From an uncultured Actinomycetes bacterium (lineage in GTDB: Bacteria > Actinomycetota > Actinomycetes > Nanopelagicales > Nanopelagicaceae), in assembly GCA_937864205.1 (NCBI GenBank), contig CALMJB010000121.1, forward strand, positions 1-11,685: DNA of 11,685 nucleotides, read 5' to 3'. Positions 1 to 8,589 of this stretch are shown in pieces. Both the position numbers and the translations under genes were made by a program. Every line of letters starts with the position of its first letter. Within the stretch, counting starts at the first letter, position 1. The notes under the pieces are model-generated. The model had not been told where the DNA came from. It did not search any database and saw nothing but the letters and a program-made list of their open reading frames with translations.

Positions 1-502
1 TTTGAATCTGATTGTTAAGTTTGAGAATCAATGGCATCAAAAGTGGCGATAGGAAGGAGCTCCATAGTGTCTCAATAAAAATCGCCTTTAAATTGTTTAA
101 AAATGATCCGGTATTTTCGCCAAGCAAATAACTCAAAATTAAATAAATTAAAAGTGAGATTGTCAGCGCAGAGCAAATTATCACTACAAACAAAAAAGGC
201 GAATCCTCAAAATTGCCAACACTTTCCCGATTTAACGAAATTACCCAACCCATCAATGTCATTATTAACATCCACTGCCCGATTGGTGAATCAAGTCCCG
301 GGGTTAAATCAAGCAATATCCCACTTATGAAACCTATGGATATTGCACCGATTCGATCTGAAACAGCAATAAATACCAAAGCGCAAAGCAGGAATAAATC
401 AAAGGATCCAAATGGAAAATTTATTCGCGCAACTACTGTAATTTGAAAAAGATATATAAAAATAAGCGCAGAAATAGTTTTACTTAATCTGGCCGCATTC
501 AT
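1..502 (-). CDS. mreD: Rod shape-determining protein MreD, C-terminal end cut by the window edge
   Basis: The reading frame starts with ATG at 502-500 and stays open to base 2, giving 167 residues without a stop, so the gene is cut by the window edge. MreD is the small integral membrane subunit of the elongasome and works with MreC and MreB on lateral wall synthesis. The protein is strongly hydrophobic, with likely membrane segments near residues 8-26, 36-66, 76-90, 103-127 and 140-160. The segment GFISGILLDLTPG (58-70) resembles the conserved core of the MreD family. The start lies 10 bases after the mreC stop; a weak AAAGAAG upstream could act as ribosome binding site. An ATG at 513 overlaps the mreC stop but reaches a stop after four codons. 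The family is usually about 160-180 residues, so little is missing. Identification rests on hydrophobic pattern, motif and position after mreC. Confidence 0.88.
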   Translation of the reverse strand, partial: MNAARLSKTISALIFIYLFQITVVARINFPFGSFDLFLLCALVFIAVSDRIGAISIGFISGILLDLTPGLDSPIGQWMLIMTLMGWVISLNRESVGNFEDSPFLFVVIICSALTISLLIYLILSYLLGENTGSFLNNLKAIFIETLWSSFLSPLLMPLILKLNNQIQ

Positions 503-512
503 CGATAAACCA

Positions 513-1448
513 TTACTTCTTTATTGAAGGTGATGGCGATGGCGCGGCAGAGGTCGTAGCAGTGACCGAATCTGCAATGCGCGGTAAGAAAATCTTTGGT
601 ACTAAAGAATCTCGCGGATCATTTTTCGGCGCAGCAGTAACAACTGAAATTACCCCTAAAGAATTCAAATTCGCTAACGCTTTCACATTTGCACTTTGCA
701 CGATTGCACTTGGATTAGTAATTATTGAAGTAATAATTCCGACTGGCACGCCAGGCACAAAAGGTCTGCCGCCATCTGAACCTCTGGCAATCAGAACATC
801 GCCAACTTTTATTTCGCCAGTTGGATCTAGTAATTGAAAAATAAAATTATCGCCACCTTCACCGGATAAAACTCCGACACTTTGTGTGCTGGCGATGCGA
901 ACACCAACTTTAAAAGTTGGATCATTCATCAATAAAACAATTGCCGAATCATCTGAAACTGATTTCACAACACCAACTAAGCCGGCGCCATTAATTACCG
1001 TCATGTTTTTTTCTATGCCCGAACTTGAGCCAACATCAATTTTTATCGTCTCTTTAAATGGCGCAGCCACTCCTTTATTAATAACTCGTGCAGATACCAC
1101 TTGGTATCCAGCCCGGCTGGCTAGATCCAGCACATTACGTAGTTGATTTAATTGTCCAGCGACATCTTCATTAATTGCCGCTTGAGATTTAAGTTTTTCT
1201 ACCTCTTCTTTTAATTGCGCAATTTGCTTGTTGCTGGAAGAGAGATTTTTTAAATTGCTAAAGAATGATCCAACCGGAGAAAAAATTCGATTAGCTATGC
1301 GCTCAAATGGTGATAAAACAGTTTGCGAGAACCCGCGCACTCCAGATGCGATGTTAACGCCCCTTAAATCAAGAGTTAACAGCAATAACGCAGTAACCAG
1401 AAAGGAGATGATTAATAATCTAGATCGATTTTGTCCGCCGCGTGCCAT
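513..1448 (-). CDS. mreC: Rod shape-determining protein MreC
   Basis: This is a bitopic membrane protein that links cytoplasmic MreB filaments to extracytoplasmic wall synthases. Of 311 residues, 1-10 are basic and cytoplasmic, 11-26 form one membrane anchor, about 63-108 are a coiled coil (dimerisation helix), and about 115-272 form the double beta-barrel MreC domain. That domain contains DVGSSSGIEKNM (138-149), AGLVGVV (155-161) and FVPGVPVGII (230-239). A tail rich in Ser, Pro and Ala (about 295-311) ends in two lysines and is probably disordered. The ATG at 1448 is followed directly by the expected basic and hydrophobic start, but no strong Shine-Dalgarno sequence precedes it. The gene begins 38 bases after mreB and is followed by mreD after 10 bases, so the three are very likely cotranscribed. 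Length is normal for actinobacterial MreC. Confidence 0.95.
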   Translation of the reverse strand: MARGGQNRSRLLIISFLVTALLLLTLDLRGVNIASGVRGFSQTVLSPFERIANRIFSPVGSFFSNLKNLSSSNKQIAQLKEEVEKLKSQAAINEDVAGQLNQLRNVLDLASRAGYQVVSARVINKGVAAPFKETIKIDVGSSSGIEKNMTVINGAGLVGVVKSVSDDSAIVLLMNDPTFKVGVRIASTQSVGVLSGEGGDNFIFQLLDPTGEIKVGDVLIARGSDGGRPFVPGVPVGIITSIITNPSAIVQSANVKALANLNSLGVISVVTAAPKNDPRDSLVPKIFLPRIADSVTATTSAAPSPSPSIKK

Positions 1449-1486
1449 TTATTTCTACTTATTACTAACCTGCGGGCGAACCAGAA

Positions 1487-2527
1487 TTATCGACGTGGTT
1501 CGGAGATTAAAACCTTTTCCAAAGCTTCAAACTCTTCAATGCACTTACCCGAGCCTTCCACCACTGCTTGCAAAGCTCGTTCTGTAACATGAACTGGCAT
1601 TCCAGTTTCATGACGTAAACGCTCATCTAATCCGCGAAGAAGTGCTCCGCCACCTGTTAAAACAATGCCGCGATCCATCAAATCAGAGGCTAATTCCGGT
1701 GGAGTTTTATCTAATGTTGATTTAACCGCATCGATAATTGCTTTCACTGGTCCTTCTAATGCTTTTCTTATATCTGCGGCGGTAACCAAAATCGTCTTTG
1801 GTAATCCGGTGGAAAGATCTCGACCGCGTATTTCTGCATCTGGTTCACCTGGAAGTGGATATGCCGAACCAATCGCCATCTTGATTTCTTCTGCGGTTCG
1901 CTCGCCCAGTAATAGAGAAAATTCTCGTTTTACCCAATCAACAATTGCTTGATCTAATTCATCGCCACCGACGCGAATTGAAAGTGCGGTCACAATTCCG
2001 CCGAGTGCAATAACTGCAACTTCAGTTGTACCGCCACCGATATCTACAACCATGTTTCCGGTTGGTTCATGAATTGGCAGATCTGCACCGATTGCAGCAG
2101 CCATTGGCTCTTCGATGATGTAAACCTTGCGCGCACCTGCGGCGTAACCAGCATCTTTAACTGCGCGTTGTTCAACACCAGTGATTCCAGATGGAACACA
2201 AATAACTACTCGAGGTTTAGCTAAATAACGACGCTTATGAACTTTTTGAATAAAGTACTTAAGCATTCTTTCAGTGGTATCAAAATCTGCGATCACGCCA
2301 TCTTTTAGTGGCCGAATTGCCACAATGTTTCCAGGCGTACGACCAATCATTCGCTTTGCTTCTAAACCAACGGCAAGAATTGCACCGGTATCTTGATTTA
2401 CTGCAACTACTGATGGTTCATTTAATACGATGCCACGACCACGAACATAAACGAGAGTATTAGCAGTACCAAGGTCGACCGCCATATCGCGACCAATCCA
2501 AGACATACGACTTGCACCTTGACTCAT
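1487..2527 (-). CDS. mreB: Actin-like cell shape protein MreB
   Basis: MreB is a bacterial actin homologue that polymerises with ATP on the inner membrane face and directs lateral peptidoglycan synthesis. The 346 residues contain the complete ATPase signature: phosphate-1 DLGTANT (18-24), connect-1 EEPMAAAIGADLP (139-151), phosphate-2 DIGGGTTEV (162-170) and the adenosine motif TGGGALLRGLD (291-301). The start is ambiguous. ATG at 2527 has GGAG five bases upstream (2533-2536). A second in-frame ATG at 2506 (residue 8) has AAGGTG eight bases upstream and would give MSWIGRDMAVDLG, which matches the usual actinobacterial start better. The gene follows ndk after an AT-rich 59-base spacer and precedes mreC. 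Mycobacteria and corynebacteria lack mreB, so its presence points to a different actinobacterial branch with lateral wall growth. Confidence 0.97.
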   Translation of the reverse strand: MSQGASRMSWIGRDMAVDLGTANTLVYVRGRGIVLNEPSVVAVNQDTGAILAVGLEAKRMIGRTPGNIVAIRPLKDGVIADFDTTERMLKYFIQKVHKRRYLAKPRVVICVPSGITGVEQRAVKDAGYAAGARKVYIIEEPMAAAIGADLPIHEPTGNMVVDIGGGTTEVAVIALGGIVTALSIRVGGDELDQAIVDWVKREFSLLLGERTAEEIKMAIGSAYPLPGEPDAEIRGRDLSTGLPKTILVTAADIRKALEGPVKAIIDAVKSTLDKTPPELASDLMDRGIVLTGGGALLRGLDERLRHETGMPVHVTERALQAVVEGSGKCIEEFEALEKVLISEPRR

Positions 2528-2586
2528 TACTGCTCCATCTTCTCTCGCTAATATCTAATTTCTTATTATTAAAATTTAAAACTTAT
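2528..2586 (-). other. AT-rich spacer between ndk and mreB; possible promoter region
   Basis: These 59 bases are the longest gap in the left half of the window and are very AT-rich. On the minus strand, GATATT resembles a -10 element and lies about 24 bases before the mreB ATG, but no convincing -35 accompanies it. No hairpin with a T-run is present, so I see no terminator after ndk. The GGAG that serves mreB is at 2533-2536. An internal promoter for mreBCD here is possible, not shown. Confidence 0.3.
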
Positions 2587-3012
2587 TTAATTAAAGTAAA
2601 TCTTTATCTCTCGTTCTGCAGATTCTTTTGAATCTGATCCGTGCACAATATTTTGAATAACTTTTGTACCCATATCTCGTGCCAGATCGCCACGAATCGT
2701 GCCAGGTTCTGCTTGGGTGGGATCAGTAGCGCCGGCAAGTTTACGGAATCCTTGGATTACTTGCTCACCTTCAGCAATCATGGCAACTATCGGACCTGAA
2801 CTCATGAACTCAAGTAACGGTTCAAAGAAGGGCTTGCCTTGATGTTCCTCGTAATGCTTGGTTAAAAGTGCGCGATCGGCGGTCAACATTCTCAAATTTG
2901 TAACTTTATAACCTTTATTTTCAACCCGAGAAATAACTTCTCCGACCAGACCACGACGCACGCCATCGGGTTTAACCAAAATAAGAGTTTTTTCAGGGGA
3001 AGACATGGCCAT
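2587..3012 (-). CDS. ndk: Nucleoside diphosphate kinase
   Basis: NDK moves the gamma-phosphate from ATP to other nucleoside diphosphates through a phosphohistidine, balancing NTP and dNTP pools in the cytoplasm. The 141 residues match the family length. Visible features are the N-terminal TLILVKPDGVRRGLVGE (9-25) with the nucleotide-contacting lysine (14), the Kpn-loop region near 95-107, and the active-site signature NIVHGSDSKE (121-130) with catalytic His124. The ATG at 3012 lies only three bases after the stop of the DUF4233 gene. A second in-frame ATG at 3006 (residue 3) is an equal candidate, and neither has a clear Shine-Dalgarno sequence, so translational coupling to the upstream gene is likely. 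The folC, DUF4233, ndk order is conserved across actinobacteria. Confidence 0.97.
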   Translation of the reverse strand: MAMSSPEKTLILVKPDGVRRGLVGEVISRVENKGYKVTNLRMLTADRALLTKHYEEHQGKPFFEPLLEFMSSGPIVAMIAEGEQVIQGFRKLAGATDPTQAEPGTIRGDLARDMGTKVIQNIVHGSDSKESAEREIKIYFN

Positions 3013-3015
3013 ATT

Positions 3016-3360
3016 CTACTTTGGCTTAGCCGATGGATTTACCGAAGATTTCCGCAATTCTTTAATCGCATCACCTTTTCGACCAAAATAAATTGCACAC
3101 CACCAAAGTGCGGTGAACAGAATGCCAAGAAAGTACATCGCGAAGACAACTGAGCCATAGCCAATCAAACAAACCTGTAGCACCCAGCCAATTTGTAATC
3201 CAAATTGTCGACGCACTAATCCCGCTGCGATGAACAACAAGATTGCCAATGCCGCGCCTAAATACATTTGAAGCGAGCTGGCGTCATCTTTGGCGATTAA
3301 TAGCGCAAACCCCATAGTGAAAGATTCCATTACCAAGGTGAAAGCGGTGAGAATTTTCAT
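3016..3360 (-). CDS. Small membrane protein of the DUF4233 family, function unknown
   Basis: This is a 114-residue hydrophobic protein with four likely membrane segments, near residues 4-23, 31-49, 56-73 and 74-92, and a short basic cytoplasmic tail (93-114) rich in Lys, Arg and Ser. Family features are an N-terminal acidic residue in the first helix (Glu12), GWVLQ (58-62) and the aromatic run ALWWCAIYFGRKGD (84-97). I assign it to DUF4233 from these features and from its position between folC and ndk, where that family usually sits in actinobacteria; no search was run. Its ATG (3360-3358) overlaps the folC TGA as ATGA, so translation is almost certainly coupled to folC. No biochemical role is established for the family to my knowledge, and the neighbours alone do not define one. 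Confidence 0.85.
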   Translation of the reverse strand: MKILTAFTLVMESFTMGFALLIAKDDASSLQMYLGAALAILLFIAAGLVRRQFGLQIGWVLQVCLIGYGSVVFAMYFLGILFTALWWCAIYFGRKGDAIKELRKSSVNPSAKPK

Positions 3361-4691
3361 TTTCTGCTTTCTATTAATTGTCGAACAATTGCTTTCGCTT
3401 CGCCAGCAGTAACAACTGAACCGGTAATTAATACCGCTGCTTTCGATTCTGAGGTATTTTCAATGTCGGTAGCCTGTTGAATCGCAGATTGAATAGCGGA
3501 TTTTAAATCTGATTCAGTTTTCACCAAAGATTTATCTGAAATGAACTCGGTTGCAATATTTGCCAACTGATCAGCCGGCAGTGATCTGGCGGAAGAGTTT
3601 TGCGAAGCAATAAAGAGATCTAGTCCAACTTTTAATTCGTTTACTAAATTGGCGATATCTTTGTCTGCCATTACTCCAATGACTCCGATAACTTTGTCGA
3701 AATCAAACTCGGTGTTAAGAGTTTTCACTAACGCTGACGCACCATGCGGATTGTGTGCGGCATCAATAATTACAGTCGGGTTTCGGCTCATAATCTCAAA
3801 TCGGCCCGGTGATGCAAATTTTGAAAATGCGTTTTGAACAAGTTCTTCATCTAGTGCAACTCCGGCAAATGCTTCTACCGCAGCCAGAGCCACGGTCGCA
3901 TTATGTGCTTGATGATCGCCGTAGAGCGGTAAGAATAAATCTGCATACTCGCGGTGAATGCCAGCAACTTTTATCAATTGTCCACCAACGGCACGATTTC
4001 GCTCGAGCAATGAAAACTCTAATCCTTCTCGAAATGGAATCGCCGAAACTTGGGCGATTTTTTGCAACAACACTTTTGCCACGGCTGGCTCTTGCGCTGA
4101 GAGAATTACATTTGATTCTGGTTTGAAAATTCCGGATTTGGTCTTCGCAATTTTTTCAACTGTGTCGCCAAGGTATTGCATATGATCCAAACCAATTGGA
4201 GTCATCACCGAAACCTGTGATTGCACCACATTTGTGGCATCCCATTCCCCACCCATTCCAACTTCTATTACCCCAACATCAACGGGAAAATCAGCGAAGG
4301 CCGCAAATGCAATTGCAGTAATTGCTTCAAAAAAAGAAATCGGGTGGGGTTGTTTAGAATCTATAAAATCAAAGTAGGGCGCTAGTTCTACATATGTTTT
4401 CACCATTAAATCTTCAGAAATTGGCTCACCCTTTATTGAAATTCGCTCAGTGATTTTCTCTAAATGCGGAGATGTAAAACGTCCTACGCGATAACCAAGT
4501 TCGGTCATGATCGAATCAATCATGCGCGTTGTTGAAGTTTTTCCATTTGTGCCACCGATATGAATTGTTGGATAAGACAATTGCGGCGAACCCAGCGCAT
4601 CGGTCAGCGCCAGAATTCGATCTAAAGTGGGTTCAAGTCTGGTCTCGGGCCAGCGTTTTAGTAATTCCTGCTCGACTTGATTTAAATCCAC
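3357..4691 (-). CDS. folC: Bifunctional folylpolyglutamate synthase / dihydrofolate synthase
   Basis: FolC adds glutamates to folates in an ATP-dependent reaction, and many bacterial forms also make dihydrofolate from dihydropteroate. The 444 residues show the Mur-ligase-type layout: P-loop GGTNGKTST (46-54), TSPHLEKITERI (73-84), VIEVGMGGEWDATN (141-154), GLDH (167-170) and KSGIFKPE (185-192), with the probable carbamylated lysine at 185. The C-terminal domain has GRFEIM (296-301), DAAHNPHGA (310-318), MADKD (341-345) and LITGSVVTAGEA (421-432). All key residues are present and the length is usual. The start is GTG at 4691, four bases after the valS stop, with a weak GAAG upstream. The gene ends in an ATGA overlap with the DUF4233 gene. 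Whether it has both activities cannot be read from this sequence. Confidence 0.96.
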   Translation of the reverse strand: MDLNQVEQELLKRWPETRLEPTLDRILALTDALGSPQLSYPTIHIGGTNGKTSTTRMIDSIMTELGYRVGRFTSPHLEKITERISIKGEPISEDLMVKTYVELAPYFDFIDSKQPHPISFFEAITAIAFAAFADFPVDVGVIEVGMGGEWDATNVVQSQVSVMTPIGLDHMQYLGDTVEKIAKTKSGIFKPESNVILSAQEPAVAKVLLQKIAQVSAIPFREGLEFSLLERNRAVGGQLIKVAGIHREYADLFLPLYGDHQAHNATVALAAVEAFAGVALDEELVQNAFSKFASPGRFEIMSRNPTVIIDAAHNPHGASALVKTLNTEFDFDKVIGVIGVMADKDIANLVNELKVGLDLFIASQNSSARSLPADQLANIATEFISDKSLVKTESDLKSAIQSAIQQATDIENTSESKAAVLITGSVVTAGEAKAIVRQLIESRK

Positions 4692-4695
4692 AAAA

Positions 4696-7272
4696 TTACT
4701 TCGGCAACTTTTCTAGCAAAAGGGTTAACCGTTCGATTTCTTTCGTAGTTTCGGCAAACCGAGCCCGAATCTCTTGCACAACTTCCAATGGCGCTTTCGC
4801 CATGAAGCCTTCGTTATCTAATTTAGTTTTTGCAGTCTGACGATCTTTCTGTGCCTGTGCTAAATCTTTAGTCATGCGATTGCGCTCTGCGGCAATATCA
4901 ATTGCGCCAGTTAAATCAAACTCAACCAATATTTTTCCAAGCTCTAATTTTGCCGAATAACTTGATCCGGTCTCTTCGCACCGCGTTACTTGCCGAATTG
5001 CCGATTCAAATTTTGCTAACTTATCTAACCCGGAAAACTTCGCGGCAATTTTCGCGGTCGGTTTAATGCCTTGATCATTTCTAAATCTTCTAATTTCAGT
5101 AATCACAAACATAAGTTGTTGAATTTCTTTTACAGAATTTTCATCAGAGTATTTTTCATCAGCGATTGGCCATTGCGATGTCACCAAAGTTTCGCCGTTC
5201 GTCAAAGTGCACCAAAGTTGTTCTGTGATAAATGGCATTACGGGATGCATTAACTTAAATAATTTATCAAGTACCTCACCCAAAACTCGAGCGGAATCAC
5301 TTGCAGATTTTCCACCAGCGGCAAAGGAAGATTTAGAAAGTTCCAGATACCAGTCACATAAATCATCCCAAGCGAAGTGATAAATAAGTTCACATGCTTT
5401 AGCAAATTCAAATTTTTCAAATAAATCATCAACTTCTTTGATGGTTTCATTTAATCTGGAAAGCACCCATTTATTAACTTGATCTAATTCATTTGGTTTT
5501 GGTAAATCACCTTTGTTATTTGCACCGTTCATAATTGCAAACCGAGTTGCATTCCATAATTTGGTACAGAAATTGCGAGATCCGGCTACCCATTCTTCAG
5601 CTAGTGCTTGATCAGCACCTGGATTCGCACCTCGCGCTAATGTAAATCGAAGGGCATCGGATCCATATTTATCCATGAATTCGATTGGATCTATCGTGTT
5701 GCCCCGACTTTTACTCATTTTCTTGCCGAATTTGTCCCGTACTAATCCATGCAAAGTAATTACATTAAATGGTTGAACTCCGTCCATGGCGAAAAGTCCC
5801 ATAATCATCATGCGCGCCACCCAGAAAAATAAAATGTCGTAGCCAGTTACTAAAACACTGGTTGGATAAAACTTTTTTAAATCCGCGGATTGTTCTGGCC
5901 AACCCAACGTTGAAAAAGGCCAAAGCGCAGAAGAAAACCAGGTATCTAAAACATCTGGATCTTGTTGGTATCCAGCCGGCGGTTTATCACCTGGCGCACA
6001 AACAACTACCTCTCCATTTGGTCCGTAAAAAACTGGAATGCGATGTCCCCACCAAAGTTGCCTAGAGATACACCAATCATGCATGTTGTCGACCCATTCA
6101 AAATATCTGGGTGACATTTCAGTTGGCGAAATTTTTACTCGGCCATCACGAACTGCATCAGCGGCAGCCTTTGCAAGTGGTGCAACTTTCACAAACCATT
6201 GTTTAGAAAGTCGCGGTTCAACCGTTGTATCGCAACGTTGGCAGTGACCTACTGCGTGAACATACGGACGCTTTTCTGAAACAACTCGTCCCATTTTTCT
6301 CAGCTCTTCCACCACTGCTTTGCGAGCATCAAATCGATCCATGCCATCGAATTTGGTGCCGGTATTTCGCATTACCGCGTGCTCATCCATGATGATTACA
6401 AATTCAACTCCGTGGCGTGTGGCAATTTCAAAATCATTTGGATCATGTGCAGCCGTTACTTTTACTGCGCCAGTTCCAAATTCAGGATCAACTGCTTCGT
6501 CAGTAATAATTGGAATCATTCGATTAACAAGTGGCAGTAAAACTTTTTTACCTACTAATTTTTTATACCGCTCATCAGATGGATGCACCGCGACCGCACC
6601 ATCGCCAAGCATGGTTTCCGGTCTAGTAGTTGCAATGGTTATTGATTCTTCACCATCTCCGTAACGAATCTGAACAAATTCACCTTCATCATCACTGTGT
6701 TCTACTTCAATATCAGATAGCGCAGTCAAACAACGTGGGCACCAATTGATGATTCGCTCTGCTCGATAAATTAAACCTTTGTCATAAAGCCGCTTAAATA
6801 TTTCATAAACTGCTTTGGATAATCCTTCATCCATGGTGAAACGTTCGCGATCCCAATCAACGCTATCGCCAAGTCGCTTCATTTGATTGAGAATTGCGCC
6901 GCCAAATTCCCGCTTCCATTCCCAAACTTTTTCAATGAATTTTTCCCGGCCTAAATCGTGCCGAGATTTTCCGGTGGTTGCTAACTGTTTTTCCACTACG
7001 TTTTGAGTTGCAATTCCGGCGTGATCCATTCCTGGTAGCCACAGCGCTTCAAAACCTTTCATGCGCTTCATTCGAATCAACAAATCTTGAATCGTGTGAT
7101 CGAGCGCGTGACCGATGTGTAGAGATCCAGTCACATTTGGTGGCGGAATTACGATTGTGAATGGCTGCTTTTTTGAACTGGAATCGGCTTTGAAATAACC
7201 GTTTTTAATCCACTTTTCGTAGAGCGCAGACTCAATTTGTGCCGGCGTGAATGTGGCAGAAAGTTCGCTCAT
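4696..7272 (-). CDS. valS: Valyl-tRNA synthetase
   Basis: This is a cytoplasmic class I aminoacyl-tRNA synthetase that charges tRNA-Val and edits mischarged threonine. Of 858 residues, the Rossmann domain carries PPPNVTGSLHIGHAL (43-57) with HIGH at 52-55 and ends with KMSKS at 518-522. The inserted editing domain (CP1) has TTRPETMLGDGAV (215-227) and GTGAVKVTAAHDPND (266-280). Cysteine pairs CPRC (178-181) and CQRC (344-347) look like zinc knuckles. The anticodon-binding helical domain follows from about 590, and residues about 792-858 form the C-terminal coiled coil typical of ValRS. Length fits shorter actinobacterial forms. The ATG at 7272 lies 15 bases after the clpX stop, with no obvious ribosome binding site, so ribosome reinitiation is plausible. 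The sequence looks complete and functional. Confidence 0.98.
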   Translation of the reverse strand: MSELSATFTPAQIESALYEKWIKNGYFKADSSSKKQPFTIVIPPPNVTGSLHIGHALDHTIQDLLIRMKRMKGFEALWLPGMDHAGIATQNVVEKQLATTGKSRHDLGREKFIEKVWEWKREFGGAILNQMKRLGDSVDWDRERFTMDEGLSKAVYEIFKRLYDKGLIYRAERIINWCPRCLTALSDIEVEHSDDEGEFVQIRYGDGEESITIATTRPETMLGDGAVAVHPSDERYKKLVGKKVLLPLVNRMIPIITDEAVDPEFGTGAVKVTAAHDPNDFEIATRHGVEFVIIMDEHAVMRNTGTKFDGMDRFDARKAVVEELRKMGRVVSEKRPYVHAVGHCQRCDTTVEPRLSKQWFVKVAPLAKAAADAVRDGRVKISPTEMSPRYFEWVDNMHDWCISRQLWWGHRIPVFYGPNGEVVVCAPGDKPPAGYQQDPDVLDTWFSSALWPFSTLGWPEQSADLKKFYPTSVLVTGYDILFFWVARMMIMGLFAMDGVQPFNVITLHGLVRDKFGKKMSKSRGNTIDPIEFMDKYGSDALRFTLARGANPGADQALAEEWVAGSRNFCTKLWNATRFAIMNGANNKGDLPKPNELDQVNKWVLSRLNETIKEVDDLFEKFEFAKACELIYHFAWDDLCDWYLELSKSSFAAGGKSASDSARVLGEVLDKLFKLMHPVMPFITEQLWCTLTNGETLVTSQWPIADEKYSDENSVKEIQQLMFVITEIRRFRNDQGIKPTAKIAAKFSGLDKLAKFESAIRQVTRCEETGSSYSAKLELGKILVEFDLTGAIDIAAERNRMTKDLAQAQKDRQTAKTKLDNEGFMAKAPLEVVQEIRARFAETTKEIERLTLLLEKLPK

Positions 7273-7287
7273 GCCACGAAGTCTAGA

Positions 7288-8583
7288 TTAAGCGCTTTTC
7301 TCCTCATTACGTTTCTCGCCCTTAATCGCACGCTTTGGTCCATTTGCGCGTGGTAAATATGTTGGTGATTCCTCTTTTAATACAACTTTTGCATTAACAA
7401 TGACTTTGCCGACATCTTTCTTGCTTGGCACTTCATACATAACACCCATCAAAGTCTCTTCCATGATTGCGCGTAATCCGCGTGCACCAGTGCCACGTTT
7501 GATTGCTAAATCTGCCACTAAATCAAGAGCATCGGCAGTAAATTCAAGTTCGACTTCATCAAGTTCAAATAATTTTTGATACTGCTTAACCAGCGCATTC
7601 TTAGGTTCAGTCAATATTTCAATTAAAGCGGCACGATCTAGATTTTCAACAGAAGTAACAATTGGTAAGCGGCCAATAAATTCTGGAATCATTCCAAATT
7701 TCAAAAGATCTTCTGGCATTACCTCGGCAAAAATATCTTTCTTCTCTAACTCTTCTGCAGTTTTCAATCTGGCATTGAATCCGACGCCAGCTTTTCCAAG
7801 ACGGCCCTCAATGATTTTTTCTAGCCCGGCAAATGCACCACCGACGATAAACAAAATATTTGAGGTATCAATCTGCAAAAACTCTTGGTGCGGATGTTTG
7901 CGTCCACCTTGTGGCGGAACCGATGCAGTTGTTCCCTCTAAAATTTTAAGTAATGCTTGTTGCACACCTTCGCCTGAAACATCTCGGGTAATTGATGGGT
8001 TTTCCGCTTTGCGGGCGACTTTGTCGATTTCATCGATGTAGATGATTCCGGTTTCGGCTTTTTTCACATCAAAATCAGCGGCTTGAATAAGTTTTAACAG
8101 AATATTTTCAACATCCTCGCCAACATAACCGGCTTCAGTTAGCGCGGTTGCATCAGCGATTGCAAATGGCACATTCAACATTCTGGCTAAAGTTTGCGCC
8201 AATAAAGTTTTTCCGCATCCAGTTGGGCCAAGAATCAAAATATTGCTCTTGGAAATTTCTACCGCATCTTCGCGTTTTCCTTCGCCAGATTGCACACGTT
8301 TGTAATGGTTATAAACCGCAACTGAAAGTGATTTTTTCGCACGATCTTGTCCGATTACATATTGATCTAAGAACTCATAAATCTCTTGCGGTTTAGGAAG
8401 CTCTTGTAACCCAAGTGATGTGGATTCGCTTAATTCATCGAGAATGATTTCGTTACATAAATCGATACATTCATCGCAGATGTAAACACCTGGTCCGGCA
8501 ATTAATTTCTTAACCTGCTTTTGGGTCTTTCCGCAGAAAGAACATTTGAGCAGATCGCCAGTTTCGCCGATGCGCGTAGTCAT
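7288..8583 (-). CDS. clpX: ATP-dependent Clp protease ATP-binding subunit ClpX
   Basis: ClpX is a hexameric AAA+ unfoldase that recognises tagged or native substrates and threads them into ClpP. The 431 residues include the C4 zinc-binding domain (Cys14, Cys17, Cys36, Cys39), Walker A GPTGCGKT (119-126), pore-1 loop GYVG (152-155), Walker B IYIDEID (181-187), pore-2 RKH (228-230), arginine finger in EFIGRLP (301-307) and sensor 2 GTGARGLR (364-371). The ClpP-docking loop carries VGF (267-269) in the position of the classical IGF tripeptide. A basic tail ends the protein. The ATG at 8583 gives the standard N-terminus but has no Shine-Dalgarno sequence; a TACCCT box six bases upstream may instead produce a leaderless transcript. 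A GTTCGC palindrome lies about 63 bases upstream. It is separated from clpP2 by 93 bases and so may have its own promoter. Confidence 0.98.
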   Translation of the reverse strand: MTTRIGETGDLLKCSFCGKTQKQVKKLIAGPGVYICDECIDLCNEIILDELSESTSLGLQELPKPQEIYEFLDQYVIGQDRAKKSLSVAVYNHYKRVQSGEGKREDAVEISKSNILILGPTGCGKTLLAQTLARMLNVPFAIADATALTEAGYVGEDVENILLKLIQAADFDVKKAETGIIYIDEIDKVARKAENPSITRDVSGEGVQQALLKILEGTTASVPPQGGRKHPHQEFLQIDTSNILFIVGGAFAGLEKIIEGRLGKAGVGFNARLKTAEELEKKDIFAEVMPEDLLKFGMIPEFIGRLPIVTSVENLDRAALIEILTEPKNALVKQYQKLFELDEVELEFTADALDLVADLAIKRGTGARGLRAIMEETLMGVMYEVPSKKDVGKVIVNAKVVLKEESPTYLPRANGPKRAIKGEKRNEEKSA

Positions 8584-8589
8584 GAGATA
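8584..8589 (-). promoter_or_regulatory. Six-base gap between candidate -10 and clpX ATG; no ribosome binding site
   Basis: The six bases directly before the clpX ATG read TATCTC on the minus strand and contain no purine-rich Shine-Dalgarno sequence; nor do the twenty bases before them. This absence is what makes a leaderless start worth considering. Confidence 0.4.

Noticed and set aside
511..513. ATG overlapping the mreC stop as a start for mreD
   Set aside because: The frame reaches TGA after four codons; the next ATG, at 502, opens the MreD frame.
1228..1587. 119-codon plus-strand open frame spanning the mreB-mreC junction
   Set aside because: It is antisense to two certain genes, with no motif and no upstream ribosome binding site of note.
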